26,492 nucleotides of DNA from Promethearchaeota archaeon (GTDB taxonomy: Archaea > Asgardarchaeota > Lokiarchaeia > Sigynarchaeales > SOKP01): positions 1-26,492 of the forward strand of contig JAHLWJ010000022.1 of NCBI GenBank assembly GCA_019057975.1, read 5' to 3'. The notes below the pieces were generated by a model. The model did not search any database. It was not told where the DNA came from and saw nothing but the letters and a program-made list of their open reading frames with translations. Positions 1 to 8,405 of the stretch are shown here, in pieces (within the stretch, counting starts at the first letter, position 1; each line of letters begins with the position of its first letter). Position numbers and translations under genes: made by a program.

Positions 1-1189
1 ATTTGAGAAATCCAACCTTGTCGTCAATGTCAATTGGAACGTCAACCATACCTGGTTCTAACTTAGTCTTGTTTTTAATTATATACTCAGACATTAAAGA
101 TTGTAAACCAAAAGACATATCCATTACTTCACTAGGGTGCCCCTCTGATAAGACTAGATTTGCTAGACGCCCTTTTGCTAATAAATAAACCTTTTTGCCA
201 TCGGGAAACGTAAGTTCTTCCACATTACTTCTAATGGGTTTAATTTCTTGAGCGTATTCGTAAAGTTCTTTTGTTGGAATTTCGATATCGAAATGCCCTA
301 AATTACCCAAAATAACCCCATCTTTAAGTAAGTTAAACATTTCTGTAGTAGGTGCTATAACATGTTTACAACCTGTAGCGGTCAAAATAATGTCTGCGTT
401 TGGAAGTGCTTTAGCAATTGGCATGACATTAAATCCAGCAAATTTAGCTTGTAGCGCCTTAATTGGATCAACTTCAGTTACAGTAACATTGGCACCCAAT
501 CCTCGTGCTCTAAGTGCCATACCACTACTACAATGACCATACCCTGCAATAACAACACTCTTGCCAGCAAAAAGAACGTGCATTCCATAAATTGCGGAGA
601 CAATACCCTGACCTGTGCCTAATTCATTATCAAAATGATTTTTACATCGAGCATCATTGACAGGGAATAGAGGTACTTTTAAAACTCCTTTTTTCTCCAT
701 AGCTTTGAATCTTTTAACACCCGTGGTGGTTTCTTCTTGACATGCGATAATGGTTCCTAATTTTATCAGATCTTCATATTCCTGATGAGCAGTAACAATC
801 ATGTCAGCACCATCATCAATTAAGATATTTGGTTTGGCATTTAAGCACTGTCTTATACACCAATAGAATTCTTCGTCTGTATTACCATGCCAAGCGAAGA
901 CATTGATCCCTTCTTGTACTAATGCTGCTGCTACATCATCTTGAGTTGATAAGGGATTACTACCACAGAGATATACTTCTGCTCCACCAGCCTTAAGGGT
1001 TCTAGCGAGAATACCCGTTTCTTTTGTTATATGTAAACAACCAGCGATTATTATGCCATCTAATGGTTTTTCTTTTTGAAATCTTTCACGAATAACTTTG
1101 GCGGTCACCGGCATTTTACTTTCTGCGATGTATAGGGCTTCTTTTCCTTTCTCTGCTAAACTTTCATCTGCTACTTTATAATTTGTCAT
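1..1189 (-). CDS. ahcY: S-adenosylhomocysteinase (adenosylhomocysteinase), 3' end beyond window
   Basis: Hydrolyses S-adenosylhomocysteine to adenosine and homocysteine in the cytoplasm, removing the inhibitory product of SAM-dependent methylation. An uninterrupted minus-strand frame begins at ATG 1189 (MTNYKVADES) and is still open at base 1, giving 396 residues; the family is about 410-430, so only the C-terminal tail is missing. Family hallmarks: IAGCLHITKETG near residue 60, EETTTGV, NDARCKNHFDN (with the conserved Lys), LGTGQG, GHFDIEI and EGHPSEVMD. The NAD-binding Rossmann motif reads GYGHCSSG at residues 216-223, with Ser where the family normally has the third Gly of GxGxxG. No strong Shine-Dalgarno is seen; AAGTGA lies about 8 nt upstream of the ATG. 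It is transcribed divergently from the Lrp-type regulator at 1327. Confidence 0.95.
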   Translation of the reverse strand, partial: MTNYKVADESLAEKGKEALYIAESKMPVTAKVIRERFQKEKPLDGIIIAGCLHITKETGILARTLKAGGAEVYLCGSNPLSTQDDVAAALVQEGINVFAWHGNTDEEFYWCIRQCLNAKPNILIDDGADMIVTAHQEYEDLIKLGTIIACQEETTTGVKRFKAMEKKGVLKVPLFPVNDARCKNHFDNELGTGQGIVSAIYGMHVLFAGKSVVIAGYGHCSSGMALRARGLGANVTVTEVDPIKALQAKFAGFNVMPIAKALPNADIILTATGCKHVIAPTTEMFNLLKDGVILGNLGHFDIEIPTKELYEYAQEIKPIRSNVEELTFPDGKKVYLLAKGRLANLVLSEGHPSEVMDMSFGLQSLMSEYIIKNKTKLEPGMVDVPIDIDDKVGFLK

Positions 1190-1263
1190 TTAATTTCACT
1201 TTTCAATTTATAATAATAATAATTTTAATTAATTAATAAAACTATTTTTGGTCAAGTGCAAAT

Positions 1264-1271
1264 ATTTATAT
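1264..1271 (+). promoter_or_regulatory. TATA box of the Lrp-type regulator
   Basis: ATTTATAT about 55 bases before the first ATG of the downstream gene. An archaeal start site about 26 nt further on would fall near 1293, giving a leader of 15-35 nt. It lies in the 120-bp divergent gap shared with ahcY. Confidence 0.4.
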
Positions 1272-1326
1272 GTAAAACCTAACATTTAATTAATAATAAT
1301 TAAGAAATTTGCAAAATTGTAATAAT

Positions 1327-2283
1327 ATGAGTAATATTAATGATCAAGTAGAATCTCAACGCTTCATAAAAAATTTAAGTGGAAAATCCAAATTTATTGT
1401 TTCAAGAAATTCACGTGATATTGGGCTTTCAAGACAAACATATCAAAACAAACTTGATGGTATGAGAGATCAAAAAATAATTACAAATTTTACGATAAAC
1501 ATTAATCCAAATATTCGTCCAAACAACTTGAAATATGTGATGCTTGAAATTAAAACCAACCCAAAAGAGCCTGATTTGGTCGAAGAATTGCTTGAAATCC
1601 CCCAATTAAGAATGCTGGATGGGATAATTGGAGAATTTTCTCTATTTGCCTTATTTATCTTTAGATCCCCTGAGGAATATTATCAAATATTAAATACAAT
1701 TGATAAAATAATGGCTAAATCATATTTTAAAAAATATCAAATTATTGAGACGATTAAGGTGTTTAAAACAAATGGGATTAGTATGAAGAAGTCAGAAATA
1801 ACATTTGATATTGACCATGTCGATTATAGAATTTTGAGTATATTACGAGATGGTCAAGGAATTAAACCAATATCTACATATGAGATAAAACAACTTTTTA
1901 AAGAACGATTTAAAATGGAAATTTCACAATCAACTATTCATAACAGAATTAAAAAGCTCGAAAGTCAAGGTGTAATTTTAAATTACATTGTAAATTTTAA
2001 TCCAAAAAAAATAGGTTTTAAAGGAAAATATCTACTTCGAATTAAGCCAAAAGATCCGTCAAAATACAACGAACTTGCCTTTAGGTTGGATATGAATAGA
2101 AATATTACAGATTTATTTCGAATAGGCGAACAATATGGACTATTTGCTATAGTTAGAGTTAAAGAGATTGAAGATTTTGCAGATTTTATCAGGGATCTAT
2201 ATATTTCGGAAGAAATAGAAGATACATATACGAATTTTGTGTTAGATGAATTAATATCCTATACAAATTTTATAATTTCGTAG
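1327..2283 (+). CDS. Duplicated Lrp/AsnC-type transcription regulator
   Basis: A protein of about 318 residues built from two Lrp/AsnC units in one chain. The first half has a helix-turn-helix with SRDIGLSRQTYQNKLDGM followed by a RAM-like sensor domain (KYVMLEIKTN, then GIIGEFSLFALFIF). The second half repeats the plan: an HTH around DHVDYRILSILRDGQG to STIHNRIKKLESQGVI, then a RAM-like domain (KYLLRIKPKD, IGEQYGLFAIVRV). Single-unit Lrp proteins are about 150 residues, so this is an internal duplication that could act as a pseudo-dimer. I chose ATG 1327; an in-frame TTG at 1309 is the alternative and neither has a Shine-Dalgarno. The ligand is unknown. Divergence from ahcY allows, but does not show, a link to methionine or SAM metabolism. 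Confidence 0.75.
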   Translation: MSNINDQVESQRFIKNLSGKSKFIVSRNSRDIGLSRQTYQNKLDGMRDQKIITNFTININPNIRPNNLKYVMLEIKTNPKEPDLVEELLEIPQLRMLDGIIGEFSLFALFIFRSPEEYYQILNTIDKIMAKSYFKKYQIIETIKVFKTNGISMKKSEITFDIDHVDYRILSILRDGQGIKPISTYEIKQLFKERFKMEISQSTIHNRIKKLESQGVILNYIVNFNPKKIGFKGKYLLRIKPKDPSKYNELAFRLDMNRNITDLFRIGEQYGLFAIVRVKEIEDFADFIRDLYISEEIEDTYTNFVLDELISYTNFIIS

Positions 2284-2389
2284 AGAAATAGAGATAACAG
2301 TATGATTTTTTTTAATGTAGCCAAATTAGTTTTTACTAAATTCTTAATAATTTTGAGCAATTAGAGAACTTAAAGTGAATAAATTTAAT

Positions 2390-2398
2390 TCTATAAAT
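2390..2398 (+). promoter_or_regulatory. TATA box of arcS-raSEA
   Basis: TCTATAAAT is centred about 26 bases before ATG 2420, so the transcript would start almost at the start codon. arcS is therefore probably leaderless, which also favours ATG 2420 over TTG 2411. Confidence 0.5.
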
Positions 2399-2419
2399 TA
2401 ATCCTTCTTATTGAAAAGA

Positions 2420-4501
2420 ATGAGAAATCTTTTTGAATTGTTAGAAAGTAGAATTGGTTTTTCAAGAATAGGGCGAATGAGTTTATCTAAAGAAAAGAAA
2501 CTCTATATAAGAACTCCAAATGTTATTATTCCAATTAAAAATGTCTTAATGAAACAATTTAATTTTATACAAGAATTTGAAGACCATGAATTATTTATCA
2601 TTTCTAAAGAGATTTTCTTGAAAATAGGATTTCTTCGAGAAAAATTTAAAGATACTGGATTCATCTTTTCCCATCCAGGGACTTTAGAGAAATTTGAAAG
2701 TATTTTACAAAAGAATTTAGAAATTTTCACAAAAGATAATATTCTATCAATTATTCCATTCAATATCCCCTCCACTGCTATGGGTAGGGATTTTGCAAAG
2801 AGAGAAATTAAAAATTACCTCAATAATGTAGCTAGAATATTGGAAAGCCATCCAAATATAAACTTTGGCTTGTCAATAAGGCTTTTTGATTATTCAGAAT
2901 TTATAGATTTGTATTTTCCAGTAGTAGAACGAAATGAAAATATTAAAATACTAAATCTTATTGGAATTTTTGATAATTTTAGCAATTTCAGGAACATTAT
3001 CGGCACGATTGTAAGATTAAAAAATAAGTTAGATAATAATCTTATCATAATGGCTTCTGGCAGGATTCTTCCTAAATTTTACCCTATTCTGGTTTATCTT
3101 GGTGTAGATTTAATTGATTCCACATATTTATTATATTTATCCTCAGAAAACTTCTATGATACAATAGAACATTTACTCCCAATCTACAAAGTTAAATATT
3201 TACCTTGTTCTTGTGTTGCTTGTAAAGGAAATTTAAAAGAATTATATGGAGTAAAACATTCATCAGAGAAAATAGACTTACTTAGCTTACATAATTTGAT
3301 ATCGGCGAATAATTATATGATGAAAATAAAACAGTATCTTCAACATGAGGATTATCGTGCGTTTGTTGAAAAGTCATCTCTTGACGATACGACAATAATT
3401 TCAACATTAAAAATCTTAGATAGAGAATATTTTAACCTTATTAGATACGAGACTCCAATTACTCAAAAAAACAAAAAAATTAAATGTTTGGGTCCTACAT
3501 CATATGATCGACCTGATTTTAGAGAATTTAGGGGAAGAACTATAGAAAATTTTGAACCAGAAGCATGGACTACTTTAATCGTTTTAATTCCATGCTCTGC
3601 GAAAAAACCTTATTCTAGCTCTAAATCACATAAACTTTTTTACAAAGCGATGAGAAAATTTCCAGAATTTCCCAATTTTCAAGAAATAATTATAACTTCA
3701 CCTCTTGGAGCAATTCCTAGACAGTTGGAAAATATTTATCCTGTGAAGTCATATGATATTTCTGTTACTGGTGAATGGGACAATGAAGAAAAACAAATCA
3801 CTTCAAATATGCTTACAAACCTTTTGAAAAAATATAATAAATCAATTCCTATTATTTGTCATCTTGAAGGAGAGTATTTTGAAATTATCAAGAACCTCGA
3901 ATCCAAATTACCTCATACCTTTTTTTTCTCAGATATTAAAGGTCAACCTACTTCAAAAGAAGCTCTTGAGTCGCTTGAAAAATTAATACAACAGCACAAG
4001 AATGACTTTAAACCAAAAAAAATTCTATTTAAAGGTGATTATTTATTAAAAACTTGGATACGAAAATTTATAAAAATATTAGATTATCAATTTGGCATAG
4101 GATCGGGAAAGAAGATAATTACTAACGATTTAGTATTAAGAAAAATTAAATCTAATTCTCAAATTGATTTAGTAGATTTTAAGACAAAGGAAAAATTGGG
4201 AACTTATAAAGACATAACAGGTCAAATAGGTTTAACCATTACAGGGTCGAAGAAATTAGCTCAAAAACCGTTTTCCATAAATTCAAATATTATAGTTTTT
4301 GATGGACAAAGCATTCGAGGAAATACCTTATTTCGAATCGGTGTTTTAGATTGTAGTATTAATTTAATCCCTAATAATCATGTTATTATCATTAATAAAG
4401 AAAAAAGCAATATAATAGGTGTTGGAAAACTAATAGTTGGAACAAATTTTATTAAAAATTCTAAAGCTGGAAGAATAGTTGAAATCTATGAAAAAAGTTA
4501 G
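2420..4501 (+). CDS. arcS: Archaeosine synthase alpha subunit ArcS (TGT-like and PUA domains)
   Basis: Converts preQ0 at position 15 of tRNA to archaeosine; in the two-component pathway ArcS attaches lysine to preQ0 and RaSEA then cleaves it. Domains in order: a TGT-like fold from residue 1 (SRIGRMSLSKE, RTPNVIIPI); a zinc site with Cys263, Cys265, Cys268 and His291; the ArcS core with the diagnostic PCSAKKPYSSSKSH at about residues 391-404; and a C-terminal PUA RNA-binding domain (TYKDITGQIGLTI onward, with VGKLIVGTNFI). The length of 693 residues is normal for a full-length archaeal ArcS. Start at ATG 2420, with TTG 2411 in frame as an alternative. The 3' end overlaps raSEA, as expected for two subunits made together. 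Confidence 0.92.
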   Translation: MRNLFELLESRIGFSRIGRMSLSKEKKLYIRTPNVIIPIKNVLMKQFNFIQEFEDHELFIISKEIFLKIGFLREKFKDTGFIFSHPGTLEKFESILQKNLEIFTKDNILSIIPFNIPSTAMGRDFAKREIKNYLNNVARILESHPNINFGLSIRLFDYSEFIDLYFPVVERNENIKILNLIGIFDNFSNFRNIIGTIVRLKNKLDNNLIIMASGRILPKFYPILVYLGVDLIDSTYLLYLSSENFYDTIEHLLPIYKVKYLPCSCVACKGNLKELYGVKHSSEKIDLLSLHNLISANNYMMKIKQYLQHEDYRAFVEKSSLDDTTIISTLKILDREYFNLIRYETPITQKNKKIKCLGPTSYDRPDFREFRGRTIENFEPEAWTTLIVLIPCSAKKPYSSSKSHKLFYKAMRKFPEFPNFQEIIITSPLGAIPRQLENIYPVKSYDISVTGEWDNEEKQITSNMLTNLLKKYNKSIPIICHLEGEYFEIIKNLESKLPHTFFFSDIKGQPTSKEALESLEKLIQQHKNDFKPKKILFKGDYLLKTWIRKFIKILDYQFGIGSGKKIITNDLVLRKIKSNSQIDLVDFKTKEKLGTYKDITGQIGLTITGSKKLAQKPFSINSNIIVFDGQSIRGNTLFRIGVLDCSINLIPNNHVIIINKEKSNIIGVGKLIVGTNFIKNSKAGRIVEIYEKS

Positions 4502-5588
4502 CAATCCTATTGAACATGATTTATGGTTTTTAGGGAGAATAAAGTCTATGAGGCAAAAGGCTTTAAAAAGAAGGAAAAACTTTAGTACGTTCCAATTAGA
4601 ACGACCTATTAGTTTTTGGATAAAAAAAGATAGGTTAGTCAATGAAATAGGAAAGGAATTCACCATTATTTTAAGGACAAAAGGTTGCAGTTGGGCATTA
4701 GGCGAATCTGGTGGATGTACCATGTGCGGATATATACAAGATGCGACTATTGAAGATGTAGATCCAGACAAAATCATAAAACAATTTGATTATGCATTTA
4801 ACAACAAAATTAAAGATATAACAGATGATGAAGAGAATTATATCTTAAAAATATTCAATTCTGGAAGTTTTTTCGATGATAATGAGATATCTGATAAAAT
4901 TAGAATGCATATTTATGAAAAAGTTGCAAATATTAAAAATATAAAGGAGTTTGTTATAGAAAGTCGATTAGAATATATAAATTTTGAAAAACTTAAAGAG
5001 TTAAAAGAGAATCTTAAAAAAAAACATATAGAGATCGCAATAGGGCTTGAAACTGTAAACGATCATATCAGGAATTATTATATCAATAAAGGAATGTTAT
5101 TTAATGATTTTAAAACTGTTTTGAACATGTGTAAAGAAAATGATATTGGTGTGAAGACCTATCTATTATTGAAACCACCATTTCTCAATGAACAAGGAGC
5201 AATTGATGATTGCATTAGCTCTATTACTAATTTAATAAATTTAAAAGTAAACACAATATCAATTAATCCCGTGAATATTCAAAAAGGAACTCTATTAGAA
5301 TATCTATATTTACAAAACAGATATAGACCTCCTTGGTACTATTCACTCTTTAAAGTCTTAAAAAAATCTGTAAATCAAGATGATTTAAAGTATGTACGAA
5401 TAGTATCAGATCCATCGGGAGCAGGGACTAAAAAGGGTATTCATAACTGTTTAAAAAGGGAATGTGAGGCCTCTGCTAAAAAAACGCTTAGAAATTTTGT
5501 ACTTTCTCAAGATTTAACTACTTTAGATCAATCAGAATTTGAATGTGAGTGTAAAAGACAATATCCATTTGAAAAACTATATCATTGA
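4488..5588 (+). CDS. raSEA: Archaeosine synthase beta subunit, radical SAM protein RaSEA
   Basis: Radical SAM enzyme that acts with ArcS to turn the lysine adduct of preQ0 into archaeosine in tRNA. The [4Fe-4S] cysteines are in GCSWALGESGGCTMCGY (Cys67, Cys77, Cys80 from ATG 4488), a long-spaced radical SAM motif typical of this Elp3/MiaB-like family. Conserved FNSGSFFDDNEI, ESRLEYI and IAIGLETVNDHIR follow in the TIM-barrel part. The C terminus has further Cys residues (CLKRECEAS, FECECKRQ) that may hold zinc or another cluster. The start codon lies inside arcS, overlapping its last 14 bases; a TTG at 4479 is an alternative start. The arrangement supports co-translation with arcS. Confidence 0.9.
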   Translation: MKKVSNPIEHDLWFLGRIKSMRQKALKRRKNFSTFQLERPISFWIKKDRLVNEIGKEFTIILRTKGCSWALGESGGCTMCGYIQDATIEDVDPDKIIKQFDYAFNNKIKDITDDEENYILKIFNSGSFFDDNEISDKIRMHIYEKVANIKNIKEFVIESRLEYINFEKLKELKENLKKKHIEIAIGLETVNDHIRNYYINKGMLFNDFKTVLNMCKENDIGVKTYLLLKPPFLNEQGAIDDCISSITNLINLKVNTISINPVNIQKGTLLEYLYLQNRYRPPWYYSLFKVLKKSVNQDDLKYVRIVSDPSGAGTKKGIHNCLKRECEASAKKTLRNFVLSQDLTTLDQSEFECECKRQYPFEKLYH

Positions 5589-5764
5589 ATTATAATAATG
5601 TTTGTAGAAAGCCAGATATTAAGATTTTACACCATTCTCTTTGAATTCAACAAGATTAATTTAAGGTTTGTTTAAAAAATTCATTCTAATTTGAGTTTAC
5701 TTTGATTTGAGAAGACTATTGAATTCATTTATGTCTTAATTGCCATTTTTGTAAGAAAAACCAT

Positions 5765-5776
5765 TATATTTAAATA
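5765..5776 (+). promoter_or_regulatory. TATA box of the gar1-tfb operon
   Basis: TATATTTAAATA is centred near 5770, putting the transcript start near 5796 and leaving a leader of about 30 nt before the gar1 TTG. The rest of the 5589-5826 gap is AT-rich and I see no gene in it. Confidence 0.45.
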
Positions 5777-5826
5777 TTACCTACCATCTTTTATTTTAAT
5801 TTTAAACCCCCGAGTAAGGGAATCTC

Positions 5827-6078
5827 TTGAAAAAAAACTGGGTTAAATTAAATCTATTCTATATTGGAAAATCTAAAAAACATCAAATCTTTAGAGCAAA
5901 ACAGTGGAATAGTAACTTTGAAAAAATACTCAAACAACCAGTTTATAATGAAAAATATGAAAAAATTGGTTATATTAAGGATATATTTGGTCCAATTAAC
6001 GTACCTTTCATTTCAATCAAAGCTTTGCCTAACCAACTATTTGACCGCAATGTAAAGGTTTATACTCAACTAGCCTAG
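5827..6078 (+). CDS. gar1: H/ACA RNA-protein complex subunit Gar1
   Basis: Small protein of the H/ACA ribonucleoprotein that supports RNA-guided pseudouridylation with Cbf5, Nop10 and L7Ae. The 83 residues match the archaeal Gar1 core beta-barrel: the Vy.e.yekIGyikDIFGPinvPFiSIKa pattern is visible around KIGYIKDIFGPINVPFISIK. It lacks the RGG tails of eukaryotic Gar1, as usual for archaea. A stop lies three codons upstream of TTG 5827, so TTG is the only usual start. The gene is followed after 37 bases by tfb; gar1-tfb is a recurrent archaeal gene pair, which supports both calls. Confidence 0.85.
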   Translation: MKKNWVKLNLFYIGKSKKHQIFRAKQWNSNFEKILKQPVYNEKYEKIGYIKDIFGPINVPFISIKALPNQLFDRNVKVYTQLA

Positions 6079-6102
6079 TTCTCAAAAAAGTCTTTTAGAA
6101 AA

Positions 6103-6109
6103 GAAGGTG
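6103..6109 (+). promoter_or_regulatory. Shine-Dalgarno sequence for tfb, pointing to an ATT start
   Basis: GAAGGTG matches the archaeal anti-Shine-Dalgarno and sits 6 bases before the in-frame ATT at 6116. The first ordinary start, TTG 6158, is 48 bases downstream of it with no Shine-Dalgarno of its own. Confidence 0.65.
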
Positions 6110-6115
6110 TAATTT

Positions 6116-7084
6116 ATTTCAAGTTGGAGAGAATTAAAACAAGAATCTGATGAAGTTTTGAGTATACAGACTAATCTGTGTACAGAATGCGGGAACACTA
6201 TATTCGTTGATGAAAATAGAGGTTTATTAGTTTGTGAAGAATGCGGTTTAGTACATTCTGAGAAACATATTGATAGAGGTCCGGAATGGAGGGCTTTTGA
6301 TGCGGATCAAAAAAAGAAGAGAACTAGAACTGGTGCACCTATGACATATATGATACATGATAAGGGTCTTAGTACTATGATAGACTGGAGAAATAGAGAT
6401 ATTTTTGGTAAGGAAATACCTGCCAAAATGAGAGGTCAAATATATAGACTTCGAAAGTGGCAAAGTCGTATCAGAGTTTCTGATGCTACTGAGAGAAACC
6501 TTACATTTGCACTAAGTGAACTTGATAGAATGGCTTCAAACTTAGAGCTTCAAAAAAATTTGAGAGAATGTGCGGCAAAAATTTACCGTGATGCTGTTGA
6601 AGCTCATCTTATTCGAGGTAGAAGCATTGAGGGGGTAGCCGCTGCTAGTTTATATGCAGCATGTAGAATGTTTAAAGTGCCACGTACATTAAACGAGATT
6701 GCTGAAGTAGCTCGTGTAGATAAAAAAGAGATCAGCAGATCTTTTAGATTTATTTCGAATGAACTAAAGTTAAACTTAAACCCAACTAAACCAATCGATT
6801 TTCTTGTTAGATTCATATCAGAGTTAAAACTAACGTCTGACTGCCAAAAAATGGCAAAAACGATTATTAAAATGGCAGAAAGACGAGGATTAACTTCAGG
6901 AAGAGGTCCTACAGGAGTATGCGCAGCTGCAATTTATGCTTCAAGTATTTTATCAAATGAACGTAGAACTCAGAGAAGTATTGCTCGAGTTAGTTGTGTG
7001 ACCGAAGTTACCGTCCGAAATCGTTTTAGTGAACTTGTAGAGAATCTAAATCTTGGTATATCTTTAAAGAGGAATAATAAATAA
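6116..7084 (+). CDS. tfb: Transcription initiation factor IIB (TFB)
   Basis: Recruits RNA polymerase to TBP-bound TATA promoters. From an ATT start at 6116 the protein has 322 residues. It has an N-terminal zinc ribbon (Cys22, Cys25, Cys40, Cys43: CTECG and CEECG), a B-reader/linker part ([19 protein letters not shown]), and two cyclin-like repeats (from about [17 protein letters not shown] and again from [13 protein letters not shown]), ending in an HTH-like segment ([15 protein letters not shown]). Starting at TTG 6158 would remove 14 residues but leave all domains intact. A stop lies two codons before the ATT, and GAAGGTG is ideally spaced to it, so I prefer ATT. It is the second gene of the gar1 operon. 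Confidence 0.93.
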   Translation: MSSWRELKQESDEVLSIQTNLCTECGNTIFVDENRGLLVCEECGLVHSEKHIDRGPEWRAFDADQKKKRTRTGAPMTYMIHDKGLSTMIDWRNRDIFGKEIPAKMRGQIYRLRKWQSRIRVSDATERNLTFALSELDRMASNLELQKNLRECAAKIYRDAVEAHLIRGRSIEGVAAASLYAACRMFKVPRTLNEIAEVARVDKKEISRSFRFISNELKLNLNPTKPIDFLVRFISELKLTSDCQKMAKTIIKMAERRGLTSGRGPTGVCAAAIYASSILSNERRTQRSIARVSCVTEVTVRNRFSELVENLNLGISLKRNNK

Positions 7085-7213
7085 AGATTAGTACTAAATA
7101 ACAGTAATAGTTAAGACTTTTTTTCAAATGAGAATAGCTTATTTCATTATAGATGGGTTTTAGTGTTGATCTTTCTTAATTTTGGATAATTAATCTTGAA
7201 TTCTGAATGTATT

Positions 7214-7255
7214 ATCTTCATAATATAACATTTAATGTTATAATATCTTCATAAT
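7214..7255 (+). promoter_or_regulatory. Palindrome inside a direct repeat, probable operator or promoter element
   Basis: A perfect 9-bp inverted repeat with a one-base centre (TATAACATT, T, AATGTTATA; 7224-7242) is flanked by two exact copies of ATCTTCATAAT (7214-7224 and 7245-7255). It lies about 45 bp upstream of the Roadblock-like gene at 7300, where a TATA box or dimeric regulator site would be expected. Confidence 0.5.
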
Positions 7256-7299
7256 TATCCTATCGATTTGATAAAATTGGTAGGTTAGGTGTTATAAAA

Positions 7300-7635
7300 T
7301 TGGGTAGTATACTAAATCAAGATGAAGTAAATTACTTTTTATACAGGGTGGAAAAAAATTTCCCTAATTTTGTAGCAGGAATTATTACAGATAAACATGG
7401 ATTTCCTGTTGGTTCAAAGATTTCAAAGAAATTGTGGGTTCTAGAAAACACTTTAGCATTATCTGCTATTACAAAAAAACGCGACTTTATAGAAGATTCA
7501 AAGCTGATAAAAATAAAGCGTGATTTAGATAAGAATAAAAACTACAAGTTATTAGTTTTGCTTGAGAAATCAAGAGATTATCGAAGTCGTTTAAAGCCAC
7601 TGAAAAATCTAATTAAAGCACAGGAACTTTTCTAA
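7300..7635 (+). CDS. Roadblock/LC7-like domain protein
   Basis: A 111-residue single-domain protein. The pattern FPNFVAGIITDKHGFPVGSKI (residues 20-40) resembles the beta-strand/turn of Roadblock/LC7 domains, in which a hydrophobic strand ends in a D-x-x-G-x-P turn. Such proteins are abundant in Asgard archaea and are thought to act as platforms for small GTPases. TTG 7300 has an AGGTG Shine-Dalgarno 8 bases upstream, so the start is well supported. A hairpin with a T-run follows the stop. The next gene also looks Roadblock-like. The family call rests on pattern recognition only; the partner is unknown. Confidence 0.55.
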   Translation: MGSILNQDEVNYFLYRVEKNFPNFVAGIITDKHGFPVGSKISKKLWVLENTLALSAITKKRDFIEDSKLIKIKRDLDKNKNYKLLVLLEKSRDYRSRLKPLKNLIKAQELF

Positions 7636-7640
7636 AGTTT

Positions 7641-7673
7641 AAAAATAGTAGAAATTAAGAAAAACTATTTTTT
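7641..7673 (+). terminator. Hairpin and T-run after the first Roadblock-like gene
   Basis: AAAAATAGT (7641-7649) pairs perfectly with ACTATTTTT (7664-7672), with a 14-base loop, and the 3' arm ends in a six-T run. It begins 6 bases after the stop codon of the gene at 7300. Confidence 0.45.
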
Positions 7674-7840
7674 ATCGCGAACAGTAGAAAAACAATCAGT
7701 TTACTTAAATTTTTATATAATTAATTTCTTCTAATACTAAAATAGGTATGAGCTAAAAATATAAAGTTAAGTTTAAATAACTATTTTTATAATTTAAAAA
7801 CGACTGTTAAAGATACAATAGTTAATAGGTTGACTGATAT

Positions 7841-8311
7841 TTGAGTTACTCTGAAGATGAGATTAAATTAAAGAGAATACTTAGTGCTATTATAAATAGT
7901 ACTCCTGGACTAAAGTATGCCATATTAACTGATGATACAGGAATAACTATTATGAGTCAATCAAAATTTACTTTTTCTGAAAAAAATAGCATTTCGGTAG
8001 AAAAAATTGGTGCGATAGGTGGAGCAGTTTTTATTGCTGGTGAGGAACAAGGTCACATTCTAGGATATGGAAATATTTCACTACAAATTACTGAATATTT
8101 CGAAGGGATGATATTTTCAATGAAAGTTGGTAAAGGAGTATTATGTATAAGCACTGACAAGAAAGTTCAAATTGGATTTATTATTGCTACCATGAAAAAG
8201 TGGGCTCAAAAAATCACTATGATTCTAAATCGATATTTACAAGACGACCAAGGAGAAGTGAGTAAAGAGATTAAAGAATTGTTTAGATCTGATACTATTG
8301 GGTTATTATAA
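7841..8311 (+). CDS. Roadblock/LC7 domain-containing protein
   Basis: A 156-residue soluble protein. LKRILSAIINSTPGLKYAIL, followed by TDDTGITIMSQS, matches the first helix and the strand-turn-strand opening of Roadblock/LC7 domains; SVEKIGAIGGAVFIAGEEQG fits the second long helix, and GMIFSMKVGKGVLCISTDKK the later strands. A C-terminal helix (residues about 115-150) extends past the usual 110-120-residue domain. TTG 7841 follows an in-frame stop by two codons; no good Shine-Dalgarno, but a TATA-like TTTTTATAATTT is near 7788. Together with the gene at 7300 it suggests a two-subunit, MglB- or Rag-like regulator of a small GTPase encoded elsewhere (inference). Confidence 0.7.
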   Translation: MSYSEDEIKLKRILSAIINSTPGLKYAILTDDTGITIMSQSKFTFSEKNSISVEKIGAIGGAVFIAGEEQGHILGYGNISLQITEYFEGMIFSMKVGKGVLCISTDKKVQIGFIIATMKKWAQKITMILNRYLQDDQGEVSKEIKELFRSDTIGLL

Positions 8312-8405
8312 TCTAATAAACTTATGGTGAGTCGTCATTCACTTAGTATTAACTTACTTTAACCAAATATTAGGTCCAAGTGTTTTATTATCTTATCCTG
8401 ATGAA

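Noticed and set aside
3..188. Plus-strand frame opposite ahcY
   Set aside because: Lies entirely within the conserved minus-strand S-adenosylhomocysteinase frame and resembles no known protein.
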